In this document: positions 8,528-17,224 of the stretch, one piece after another
How the letters are laid out: each line of letters opens with the position of its first letter
Position numbering within the stretch: position 1 is the stretch's first letter
Assembly (NCBI GenBank): GCA_012032075.1
Contig: JAAURU010000009.1
Span: 1 to 21,522 of the forward strand
DNA: 21,522 bases
Reading direction: 5' to 3'
From: Flavobacterium sp.
GTDB lineage: Bacteria > Bacteroidota > Bacteroidia > Flavobacteriales > Flavobacteriaceae
Notes under the pieces: generated by a model
Seen by the model: the letters and a program-made list of their open reading frames with translations, nothing else
Databases searched by the model: none
Told to the model about the DNA's origin: nothing
Program-made: the position numbers and the translations under genes

Positions 8528-11220
8528 ATGCAAGATTTTCAATTCAATTTTAATGTTACTAGTTTTAATAGTATTTTTCCGTTTTACATTTTAATTGATA
8601 AAAAACTTGAGATAAAAAGTTTTGGTAAAAGCTTACAAAAAATTTTACCAAGTTTAGATAAAACACCAAATTTTAAAGAAGCTTTTCAATTCAAAGACCA
8701 CACATACTAAATCTTTCTTCAAGTAATTTTAATGAAACCATTGGTCAATTAGTAGTTTTCAATTCAATACAAGACAACAGCATTTCTTTAAGAGGTCAAG
8801 TAGATATACATGGAGTACTAGTTATTTGTTTATTGGTTACTCCATGGTTCAATCAATGGAAAATGTTATTAGAAAAAAAACTAACCTTACATGATTTTGC
8901 CATTTTTGACCCTTTATTAGATTTGTTACATGTTTTAAAAAATCAGGAAATCAATAATAAAGAATTAAAAGAATTATTAGATACTGTTAATTCTCAAAGG
9001 AAGAAATTAAAAAAGATAAAGAAGAGTTAAATAAAATTTCGCTTGTAGCAAGTGCCAATAAAAATGGTGTGGTTTTTACGGATCCTATGGGAAAGATATT
9101 TTGGTGTAATCAATCCTATTCTGATTTAACGGGTTTTTCTTCTGAAGAAATTATTGGAAAAACTCCTGTTGATATTGGAAGATGTGAATTGTCTACTTCA
9201 GAAGAAATTGGTAAAATGGTTAGTGCATTTTATAAAGGAGAATTATTTGAAGTAGAAGGATATCATGCACATAAAAATAAAAAACCTTTTTGGTCAAAAA
9301 TAAAAGGACAACCTGTCTATAATGAAGAGGGTAAGTTGATTCAATATTTTGCTATTGTAGAGAATAGCGATGATGAAAAAGAAAAAGAAGAACAGCTTAA
9401 AGTGTTATCTTCTATAGCAGAAAAAATATTAATTCAGTTATTATTTGTAATAAAGTAGGTACAATAGAGTGGGTTAATGATAGTTTTGTTGAAATGTCTG
9501 GTTATACTAAAGAAGAATTATTAGGTAAAAAACCAGGTAATTTGCTTCAAGGACCAAAAACAAATAAGGAAACAATAGCCTATTTAGCCAATCAAATAAA
9601 AAACGGACTTCCATTTAATTGTGAAATTATAAATTATAATAAAAAGGCGAACAATATTGGGTTCGAATTCAAGGACAAGCACTTCATAATAAAAATGGGG
9701 AAGTGTTTAAATACTTTGCAATTGAAGAGGATATTACCTCAGAGAAAGAATTTAATCAGCAACTGATAGATTCCGAAAATCGACTCACCTCTTTAATTGA
9801 AAACTTACAATCTGGAATTTTACTAGAAGATGAAAATAGAAAAATAGTAATCGTTAATAAAAAATTCTGTTCTATGTTTGGAATTGAACAAAATCCAGAG
9901 GCAATGAAAGGAGTTGATTGCGAGTTAGCGGCTCAAAATACAAAACATTTTTTTAAGAATGCTGATTATTTTTTAAATCGCATAGATGAAATCCTTAAAG
10001 AAAAAGAAAAAGTGTTTGGTGAAGAAATAGAATTAGTAGATGGTAGAATCTTTGAAAGAAGTTTTTTGCCTATTTATAAAGAGGGTAAATATGCGGGTCA
10101 TTTATGGAATTATGAAGATGTTACTATTAAGAAACGGTATAAAGAAAGTATAGAAGCAGAAAGACAGAAATACAGCAATATCATAGCTAATATGAATATG
10201 GGACTACTAGAAGTAGATACAAATGATATTATATTACTTGCAAATCAATCCTTTTGCGAAATGAGTGGTTACTCACTTTTGGAAGTTATTGGCAAAAAAG
10301 CTTCAGAGTTGTTTTTAAGTTCAGATAGTAAAAAAATTGTTGAAAATAAAAATACAATAAGAACTAAAGGAATTTCAGATTCTTATGAAATTACTTCAAA
10401 AAATAAGAAAGGCGAAACAAGACATTGGTTAATCAGTGGAGCTCCTAATTATAATTTAAATGGAGAAATTATGGGTTCTATTGGAATTCATTTAGACATT
10501 ACTGAACAAAAAAATTTAGAACTTCAGAAAGAGCATTTACTTCATAAATTAGAGAAACAAAATGATCAACTGAATGAATATGCTCAAGTGGTTTCTCACG
10601 ATTTAAAATCACCTCTTAGGAGTATTCATTCACTGATTACTTGGATAAAAGAAGATAACGACAAAGAATTTAGTGAACAAACTTCGCAATATCTTTCTAT
10701 GATTGAGAGTAAAGTAGAAAAAATGGATCATTTAATTCAAGGCATTTTAACTTACTCTAAAGTAGATTCTGATGATAAACAAGAAGAAGATATAAGCATC
10801 AATGAAGTTGTTGAGAATTGTATAAACATCATCCATATTCCAGAGAATATTAAGGTAGTTATAAAAAATAAGCTACCCATCATTAAGGCTGATAAATTTA
10901 GAATGCAACAACTTTTTCAAAATATTATTAGTAATGCGGTTTATTACATAGATAAACCAGAAGGATTAGTTGAAGTTGATTTTATTGAAAAAAGCAAAAA
11001 CTATATTTTTTCAATAAAAGACAACGGACCAGGAATAGCAAAAGAAAATCAGAAAAAAATATTTAAAATTTTCCAATCTTTTACACAACATGAACAATCA
11101 ACAGGTATTGGATTATCAATAGTAAAAAGAATAATCGATAATTATAATGGTAAAATATGGGTTGAAAGCGAAATGACTTTTGGAACAACATTTTTTATTA
11201 AACTTCCTAAAAATAATTAG
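8528..11220 (+). CDS. H-NOX-associated sensor histidine kinase (HNOBA-PAS4-HisKA-HATPase), four apparent frameshifts
   Basis: Five reading-frame pieces join into about 898 aa. Residues 1-165 form an HNOBA domain (FPFYILIDKKLEI; SLRGQVDIHG; LLVTPWFNQW; LHDFAIFDPLLDLL), the module Iyer and colleagues described beside H-NOX. Four PAS domains follow (roughly 171-285, 293-408, 412-536, 542-662; SDLTGFSSEEIIGK, VEMSGYTKEELLGK and CEMSGYSLLEVIGK are typical). Then come HisKA with phosphoacceptor His692 in VVSHDLKSPLRS and HATPase_c with FQNIISNAV, DNGPGIA and GIGLSIVKR boxes. No membrane segment, so cytosolic. Breaks: AAA 8693-8695 (restores FKRPHI), AAA 8996-8998 (restores QKEEIKKDKEEL), A6 at 9421-9426 (restores AEKNINSVII), GG 9646-9647 (restores KKGEQYWVRIQGQ). 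Each needs one extra base and each restored junction fits the domain, so sequencing error is likely. It follows H-NOX by 3 bp and precedes the FIST gene by 3 bp. Likely input: H-NOX NO state. Confidence 0.92.
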
Positions 11221-11223
11221 TCA

Positions 11224-12357
11224 ATGAAAACAATTCAGGCTTATAAATTAAAAGATAGTAATTGGAAATACATTCAAGAAAAACAAGAATTAAATAATCC
11301 TTTAGTTCTAGTTTTTGGTAACCGATTATTATTAGAAAAAGATGAAATAATAAATGCTATTCGAAAAGAATTTCCTTATGAACATATAGTTTTTGGTTCT
11401 ACATCAGGTGAAATAATAAATAATAGTGTTTTTGATGATTCAATTGTGGTTACTTTAATTGAATTTGAAAAAAGTACATTTGAAGTTAGAACTCAAAATA
11501 TTTTGAACCATAATAGAGATGCAAAAAAATTGGGAGAATATTTGTATAATAGTATTACCAAAGAAAATTTAAAACACTTATTTGTGCTTTCAGAAGGTAG
11601 TTTTGTCAATGGTAGTTCGCTTATCGAAGGATTAGAAAAAAATATAGTAAATGCTATACCTATTTCAGGAGGAATGTGTGGTGATGATGCGAAATTTGAA
11701 AAAACATTGGCATCTTACAAAGAAAATCCTAAAGAAGGAGAAGTAGTATTAATAGGCTTTTATGGTGAAACATTAGAAATATCTTTTGCAAGTTTTGGAG
11801 GTTGGTCAACCTTTGGTCCAGAACGAATTATAACTAAATCACGAGCTAATGTTTTATATGAAATTGATGGTCAACCAGCATTAGATTTGTATAAGAAATA
11901 TTTAGGAGATAAAGCGAATCAATTGCCTCAAGCGTCCTTACTTTATCCATTAAATGTGACTCCAGAAGGAAAAACGGAACCAGTTGTTAGAACTATTTTG
12001 GGTATTGACAACGAAAAGCAATCCATGACATTGGCAGGAGATGTGCCTGAAAATTCAAAAGTTCAATTAATGATGGCTTCTGTAGATGCTATAGCAGAAG
12101 GAGCAAATGAAGCAGCAAAATTAGCCATGGAAGACAGAAAAACCAAACCTCAATTAGCACTTTTAGTAAGTTGCGTAGGCAGAAAATTAGTCATGAACCA
12201 AAGGGTAGAAGAAGAAATTGAAAGAGTACAAGAAGTTGTAGGCGAAAATACTGCAATAACAGGGTTCTATTCTTATGGTGAGATGGCACCTTTTTCTGGA
12301 AATACATTTTGTGATTTACACAATCAAACCATGACATTAACTCTTATAAGTGAATAA
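11224..12357 (+). CDS. FIST-domain protein, possible NosP-type NO sensor
   Basis: A 377-aa FIST protein with FIST_N and FIST_C parts: VFGSTSGEIINN, then a central ISGGMCGDDAKFEKTLASY segment, then a C-terminal LVSCVGRKLVMNQRVEEEIE and a GEMAPFSGNTFCDLHNQTM ending with the conserved His366. FIST domains (Borziak and Zhulin) are sensory modules. Some, named NosP, are heme proteins that bind NO and regulate an adjacent kinase, as in Pseudomonas aeruginosa NosP/NahK. Not every FIST protein binds heme, so NO sensing here is inferred from the family and the H-NOX context. The TAA shares its last A with the ATG of the next gene (TAATG), a second kinase lacking an N-terminal sensor domain. That suggests the FIST protein is that kinase's input. 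The gene is intact. Confidence 0.9.
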   Translation: MKTIQAYKLKDSNWKYIQEKQELNNPLVLVFGNRLLLEKDEIINAIRKEFPYEHIVFGSTSGEIINNSVFDDSIVVTLIEFEKSTFEVRTQNILNHNRDAKKLGEYLYNSITKENLKHLFVLSEGSFVNGSSLIEGLEKNIVNAIPISGGMCGDDAKFEKTLASYKENPKEGEVVLIGFYGETLEISFASFGGWSTFGPERIITKSRANVLYEIDGQPALDLYKKYLGDKANQLPQASLLYPLNVTPEGKTEPVVRTILGIDNEKQSMTLAGDVPENSKVQLMMASVDAIAEGANEAAKLAMEDRKTKPQLALLVSCVGRKLVMNQRVEEEIERVQEVVGENTAITGFYSYGEMAPFSGNTFCDLHNQTMTLTLISE

Positions 12358-13402
12358 TGAATCCTTTATTAAAAAGACAAATAGATAAATTAATTAAAAG
12401 TAGTCCTGAACTCATAAAGGATTTAAAGCCATTCTTACAGGCTGTAAACGAGTCGTATGATAATTATGAGGATCAATTAAGTATGTCGCAACGCGCTATG
12501 AAAATTAGTTCAGATGAACTTTTTGAAGCGAATAAAAAGTTGAGGGAAGAAGCCAATAACTTAAAAGAAATAAATCAAAATTTATCTGCTATTTTAAATT
12601 CAATGAATTTAGACGCTAGTAAATTAGCCGATGAAAAAGAATTTAATCAAAGTGACTATTTAAAGAAACAAGCTTTGGAGATTGTTGCAATTAATAATCA
12701 AAGAGAGCAATTATTGAAAAATTTAGAAGCTCAGAATGAAGAATTAAATGAATATGCGCATGTAGTTTCTCATGATTTAAAAGCACCTTTGCGAAATATT
12801 GATACATTAGTCAGTTGGGTTATTGAAGACAATAAAGAGGGAATGCACAAAGGGTGTTTGGATTCCCTAAATTTAGTACTTTCTAATGTAGAAAAAATGG
12901 ATTTATTAATCAAAGGAATTTTAGATTATTCTTCTATAGATAAATTAGAATCTGAAGATCGTTTTTTAAATATTAATCTAATTATAGATGAGGTTTTAAG
13001 AACCTTATTAATGCCAAAAAAATAAATATAAAAATTCAAGATAATCTACCCAAAATATATGGAAATGCTTGGCGTTTTAAACAAGTCTTTCAAAACCTCA
13101 TTCAAAATGCTATAAAGTATAATGACAAAGAAAATGGGATTATTGAAATTGGAGCGATAGAAAAAGAAATAGAATTTGAGTTTTTTGTAAAAGATAATGG
13201 AATAGGAATATCTTCAAATTATTTTGAAAAGATTTTTAAAGTATTCACAAAACTAGAAAGCAATACTTCATCTTCTGGAATCGGACTTTCAATAGTTAAA
13301 AAAATCGTTACTTATTATAATGGGGAAATTTGGTTAGAAAGTCAAGAAAATATTGGTACAACTTTCTTCTTCACAATAAAAAAAGAATATGGAACAACCT
13401 AA
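12357..13402 (+). CDS. Cytosolic histidine kinase paired with the FIST protein, one apparent frameshift
   Basis: About 348 aa after restoring one base. An N-terminal helical, likely coiled-coil stretch (about 40-130) leads into HisKA with phosphoacceptor His139 in VVSHDLKAPLRN, then HATPase_c with QNLIQNAIKYND, DNGIGIS and GIGLSIVKK. There is no PAS, HAMP or membrane segment, so sensing must come from a partner, most simply the FIST protein whose stop codon overlaps this start. The break is at the A7 run 13016-13022; eight As give MPKKINIKIQDNLPKIYG and an intact catalytic domain ending in FFFTIKKEYGTT. The phosphoacceptor region closely resembles that of the upstream kinase (shared LNEYA-x-VVSHDLK-x-PLR-x-I and VEKMD-x-LI-x-GIL-x-YS), pointing to a common receiver partner. 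Its last 14 bp overlap the HPt gene. Confidence 0.92.
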
Positions 13403-13706
13403 TACTTCTTATATTGATCAATTATCGGGAGATAATATCGAATTTAAGAAAAAAATGATTGGTATTCTTAAAAGAGAGTTGCCAGAAGAAATTGAAACCT
13501 ATCAAAATCAAATGAAAAGCAACAATTTTTTATTGGCCGCTCAAAGCGTACACAAGTTAAAACATAAAGTATCTATTCTTGGTCTTGAAAAAAGTTATTA
13601 TCTTGCTGAAACATTTGAAGAAAATTTAAAAAACAATGCTACAGATTTGCAAACTGATTTTGAAACACTTTTAAAAGCAATGCATAAATTTGTAGAAGCA
13701 TTATAA
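13389..13706 (+). CDS. Stand-alone HPt phosphotransfer protein
   Basis: A 105-aa all-helical protein with the histidine phosphotransfer signature: His55 in AAQSVHKLKHKVSILGLEK, matching the H-x-L-K-x6-G pattern of HPt domains, followed by the helix YYLAETFEENL. It shuttles phosphate between receiver aspartates. It overlaps the end of the second kinase by 14 bp and is followed 12 bp later by the LytTR regulator, so it is made with both. Since neither kinase carries its own receiver or HPt domain, this protein most likely links the operon's single-domain receiver to the LytTR receiver. The exact partners are inferred. Confidence 0.88.
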   Translation: MEQPNTSYIDQLSGDNIEFKKKMIGILKRELPEEIETYQNQMKSNNFLLAAQSVHKLKHKVSILGLEKSYYLAETFEENLKNNATDLQTDFETLLKAMHKFVEAL

Positions 13707-13718
13707 AACATTTACTAC

Positions 13719-14428
13719 ATGAATTGCATTATTATAGATGATGAAGAAATGGCAAGAGCTATTATTGCTCAAATGATTGCTAATCATAAAGAACTAACTT
13801 TAGTTCAAGATTTTTCGAATGCAATGCAAGCCATAAAATTTTTGAATCAAAACGAAGTTGATTTAATATTTTTAGACATTCACATGCCTGATTTTACAGG
13901 TTTTGACTTTATTCAAACCATCAAAAATCCACCTAAAATTGTTTTAGTTACTTCCGATAAAAATTTTGCAATAGAAGCTTTTGAATATGATTGCATTGTG
14001 GATTATTTGGTTAAACCAATAACAGAAGAACGATTTCAAAGAGCCATTCAAAAAGCAAATGTTGCACAAATTAGCGCTTCTAAAGCACCTTCTGAAAAAC
14101 TTCTCAAGAAGATAATACCAATGAATTTTACGTAAACATCGATAGAAGATTAATTAAAATAGAATTCAATTCTGTTACTGTTGTAGAAGCAAAAGGGGAT
14201 TACATTCATGTAAAAACCGATACTAAAAATTATATTGTTCATTCTACTTTAAAGAAAATAGAAGATAAATTACCCCATGATTTATTTTTAAAAGTACATC
14301 GTTCTTATATCATCAATACCAAAAAAATAATTGATATTGAAGATAATAGCGTTTTAATTGGAAAAGAAGTGATTCCTGTAAGTAGAGCCAATAGACCAGA
14401 ATTAATGAAAAGATTGAATTTACTCTAA
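13719..14428 (+). CDS. LytTR-family response regulator, one apparent frameshift
   Basis: About 236 aa after restoring one base. Residues 1-115 form a receiver with acidic Asp7-Asp8, phosphoacceptor Asp53 in IFLDIHMPDFTG, Thr78 and Lys99 in YLVKPITEERF. The rest is a LytTR DNA-binding domain (VEAKGDYIHVKT; TLKKIEDKLP; FLKVHRSYIINTKKI; IPVSRANRPELM). The break is at the A5 run 14095-14099; six As give EKTSQEDNTNEFYVNID and join the two domains in frame. It ends the operon and is its only DNA-binding output. Candidate binding sites are the 21-bp direct repeats at 7463, 14433 and 17153, which would mean autoregulation plus control of the next gene. No terminator is obvious behind it. Confidence 0.93.
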
Positions 14429-14432
14429 TTCA

Positions 14433-14462
14433 TTCGTCTAAACTTTTAAACAACTTAACTAT
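14433..14462 (+). promoter_or_regulatory. Candidate LytTR operator upstream of the secreted-protein gene (weaker)
   Basis: TTCGTCTAA (14433-14441) fits the half-site seen at 7463 and 17153. At +21 bp, CTTAACTAT (14454-14462) keeps only part of it. A degenerate -7 box TAATATAG (14490-14497) lies 36 bp from the start of the second half-site, similar to the other two sites (34 and 37 bp). Weaker than the others and offered as a candidate only. Confidence 0.28.
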
Positions 14463-14544
14463 ACTAAATTTTGTGCAAACGAATAAATATAATATAGCAA
14501 AAGTTCTGTAATAAATTTACATCATAATACTAAATCAAAATATT

Positions 14545-16983
14545 ATGAAAAAATTATTACTTATACTATCAATAGCTGTTTCATCGTCAGGAACTGCACA
14601 AAATTTTCAATTTTTGGGGCCTTATACTTCAAATGGAACTCCGTTATATTTTGCAACAAGTGATGTTGTAACTCAAGCAACATTAGATTTGGTTAGTAGT
14701 TCTTTGCCAGAAAATTATCCTGTTCCTGTTTATAATCCTCAATACATAACCTCTGGGTATGACACTGATTTAATAATTGATAATCTTGCTGATGTTTGGG
14801 TTACTTTTGTAAGTGAAGGAGCAGGTTATAAAAATGTTTTAGGTTTTTATACTTATGATTTAAATAATCCTCCTGCAACAGCACCAACAGCTTCAGATAT
14901 TACAATTATTTTTCCTAATGTATCTGCTGCAGGAAGTGGAGGAAGTTTAGTAGCAGGAAATAAAGTAAAAATAGGAACTTTTCCCGCTGGAACTGGAATA
15001 GGTTGGGTACTTTTAGCAAATGGTTGGAATGGTTCTCAAGTTACAAACGGACAATGGAGATTGTTTTCTAATCCAAGTTTTAATCCAGAAGCAGATCCAA
15101 ATTTAAGAAATCACAATGTGTTATTAAATGACCCTGATAATGAAAGAATTATATTAGGTTTTGAAGATATAAGAAGAGATAATGCAGGATGTGATAATGA
15201 TTTTAATGATGCCATTTTTTATGTAACTGCAAATCCTTACTCTGCATTAAGAACTGTAAATGTAGCTGATGTAAGTAGCAGAACAGATATTACTTCAGCC
15301 AATGACGGTGGCTTAGAAAGCGAAGGTCGTTTAGCAACATTAATTGCTAAAAGGAATTTTAAAAGAGTAAAAGAACAAACTTTTGCAAATAGAAAACAAC
15401 TTCAATCACCTTTTCAAATAGATTCGTCTGCTACATATTCAAACAGAACAGGAAGTTTTAATTTGAGCACACTTTTTCCGAGTACTGGAATGTTTGGTTC
15501 AGAAACTGCATTTGTATCAAGTCCTACTGATCTTATACAAATAACAAATGCAGAAGAAGTTTTTTCAGTAGATTATTATGAAGGTACAAATAGAGTTGCA
15601 GCTGCTCTTGGAACAAAAACTACAGGAGGGATTTACAATCATTCAAAGGTAATATGTGATCGATTAAACGGGTCAAGTTTAGAAGATGTAAGAACGGTAA
15701 ATTTAAATGGGTATGAAATAATACTATCAAAATTAAAAAGAGCAAATGGAGAAATTGAATTTGCATTGCACTTTTCAATTGAAGAACAAGCTACCGAGAA
15801 TAAAATGCATAGTTATTGGAACATTGGACAATATCCATCGGGTGAATATAAAAATTTTCAAATTTGGGGTGCTACAATGGGTCAAGTTTCAAATATTGCT
15901 AATTATATCATTAATACCTACAATCAACAAGGTCTTTTAACTCAAAACATAGTAAGTAATAGAATTCCAACAGTTTTTGTAAAAAAAGGAAGTTATAAAA
16001 ATGGGAAAATACAGCTTACTTTAATAAATAAATCAGGCGCAACAGCTTTGCAATTTAATGGAAATAGTAAAGAAACGGAACATGCTGCAGAAGCTAATTT
16101 AGTTTTAAACCAAACCATTTCTTCTGCATACGAAAGTGAAGTAGTGTTAAATACAGGAAATCTTTTTGATATTGGATTTTCAATTACTGGAAACAATTCT
16201 CCTCAACAAGATGCTTTATACCTTGCAGATGGACCTTGGGGAATGGATTATATTGATACAGAAACTACTATAAACTCTTTTCAATTAACAAACCCAGCAA
16301 TGACAGTTGAGGTAGGAACTTATACTATCGAGAGAAATGCATTAATAACAGGACAAGTAAAAGGAACAGCTAATTTATTTAGAAATATATTACCAGGAGA
16401 ATTGTTTTTTGATGCTACTGATTATGAAGCTGTCCATTTTTCTATCCAAAATTCACTACCTGTAGAAGTAATTATGGTAACAGAAAATACTACAGACTGG
16501 AATAACAGATTGCGTTTTCAAATTCCAGCAAATGCAAATACGAATGATGTTGTACTTTCTTTTCAAGATTTTACTAGTCCAAATGGTGCAACATACGATG
16601 ATGAAAAAATAAAAGGTTTTGTTTTCTCAACAAAAGGAGATTATGTTCAATTTCAGCCTTTTTCATTACAAGTGTCTAATTTGAAATTAGAGTTTAATAC
16701 TGCTTTGAATAATAAAAATTTTGAAACGCTAAAAGATAAAGAAATATATAATTATCCAAATCCTTTTGTAAATGAAACTACAATTGTGCTAAGTGAAAAT
16801 ACTTCTTATGCAAAAGTTCAAGTATTAGATGTTTCAGGAAGAATTGTTCAAGATCAAAATTATGAAGTAACAAATTCAAATGAAATTAAGTTTAAGAACA
16901 CAAATATACCTAGAGGAATTTATATGTTTTTAGTAACAACAAGTTCAAATATAATTTATAAAAAGAAATGCATAATAGAGTAG
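14545..16983 (+). CDS. Secreted DUF4114 protein with type IX secretion C-terminal sorting domain
   Basis: An 812-aa exported protein. The N-terminus MKKLLLILSIAVSSSGTAQ is a Sec signal peptide. A region around residues 190-230 ends in FEDIRRDNAGCDNDFNDAIF, the acidic DxDFND-type signature of DUF4114, probably a cation-binding beta domain. Residues from about 550 to 720 look beta-rich and could be a carbohydrate-binding-like module (inference). The last 75 or so residues (NYPNPFVNETTIVL; VLDVSGRIVQ; IPRGIYMFLV; YKKKCIIE) are a type A T9SS sorting domain, so the protein crosses the outer membrane by the type IX system and is anchored or released at the surface. Its position 116 bp after the LytTR gene and a possible LytTR site between them suggest it may be an output of the signalling operon. 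Biochemical function unknown. A strong terminator follows. Confidence 0.88.
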   Translation: MKKLLLILSIAVSSSGTAQNFQFLGPYTSNGTPLYFATSDVVTQATLDLVSSSLPENYPVPVYNPQYITSGYDTDLIIDNLADVWVTFVSEGAGYKNVLGFYTYDLNNPPATAPTASDITIIFPNVSAAGSGGSLVAGNKVKIGTFPAGTGIGWVLLANGWNGSQVTNGQWRLFSNPSFNPEADPNLRNHNVLLNDPDNERIILGFEDIRRDNAGCDNDFNDAIFYVTANPYSALRTVNVADVSSRTDITSANDGGLESEGRLATLIAKRNFKRVKEQTFANRKQLQSPFQIDSSATYSNRTGSFNLSTLFPSTGMFGSETAFVSSPTDLIQITNAEEVFSVDYYEGTNRVAAALGTKTTGGIYNHSKVICDRLNGSSLEDVRTVNLNGYEIILSKLKRANGEIEFALHFSIEEQATENKMHSYWNIGQYPSGEYKNFQIWGATMGQVSNIANYIINTYNQQGLLTQNIVSNRIPTVFVKKGSYKNGKIQLTLINKSGATALQFNGNSKETEHAAEANLVLNQTISSAYESEVVLNTGNLFDIGFSITGNNSPQQDALYLADGPWGMDYIDTETTINSFQLTNPAMTVEVGTYTIERNALITGQVKGTANLFRNILPGELFFDATDYEAVHFSIQNSLPVEVIMVTENTTDWNNRLRFQIPANANTNDVVLSFQDFTSPNGATYDDEKIKGFVFSTKGDYVQFQPFSLQVSNLKLEFNTALNNKNFETLKDKEIYNYPNPFVNETTIVLSENTSYAKVQVLDVSGRIVQDQNYEVTNSNEIKFKNTNIPRGIYMFLVTTSSNIIYKKKCIIE

Positions 16984-17012
16984 AAAAAATGCAGTTATTA
17001 ATTTGGGATAAG

Positions 17013-17041
17013 AAAACCGGAGGCTATGCTTCGGTTTTTTT
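17013..17041 (+). terminator. Strong Rho-independent terminator after the secreted-protein gene
   Basis: AAAACCGGAG (17013-17022) pairs with CTTCGGTTTT (17029-17038) with one G-U pair around the loop GCTATG, followed by a T7 run (17035-17041). It lies 30 bp after the stop codon. Confidence 0.88.
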
Positions 17042-17152
17042 GCTTTACATAGGTTTTTAATTGTATTTATAGTAGCCTAATTTTTACATTACATAACTAT
17101 ATTACTTTCTAATTGTTAGATTGTAAATTAGTTTGTCGATACTTTTTCACCT

Positions 17153-17182
17153 TTCGACTATATCAAATATGTTATCGTCGAA
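17153..17182 (+). promoter_or_regulatory. Candidate LytTR operator (21-bp direct repeat) in non-coding DNA
   Basis: TTCGACTAT (17153-17161) and ATCGTCGAA (17174-17182) repeat at exactly 21 bp and match the half-sites at 7463 and 7484. Both this site and the 7463 site carry a T-rich tract followed by CA at the same distance upstream. The second half-site starts 37 bp before a perfect -7 element at 17211. A further TCGA at 17136-17139 lies 42 bp upstream of the TCGA at 17178. LytTR binding is inferred. Confidence 0.38.
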
Positions 17183-17210
17183 TGTCTCATTAATTATGAA
17201 TTTTTGTGCG

Positions 17211-17218
17211 TAGGTTTG
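17211..17218 (+). promoter_or_regulatory. -7 promoter element in non-coding DNA
   Basis: TAGGTTTG is an exact TAnnTTTG match, with no TTTG at the expected -33 position. It has no ORF behind it before the terminator at 17334-17366, so any transcript would be a short non-coding RNA starting near 17225. Confidence 0.4.
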
Positions 17219-17224
17219 TATAGT

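Noticed and set aside
14432..14484. Inverted repeat ATTCGT (14432-14437) and ACGAAT (14479-14484) as a terminator for the signalling operon
   Set aside because: Six-bp arms more than 40 nt apart and no T run follow; the left arm is better explained as a half-site of the 21-bp direct repeat.
14512..14519. TAAATTTA as the -7 element of the secreted-protein gene
   Set aside because: Lacks the final G of TAnnTTTG and has no -33 partner; equally good matches occur by chance in this composition, so the start of this transcript is left open.
15993..16196. Minus-strand open frame inside the secreted-protein gene
   Set aside because: Antisense shadow within an intact, well-supported coding sequence.
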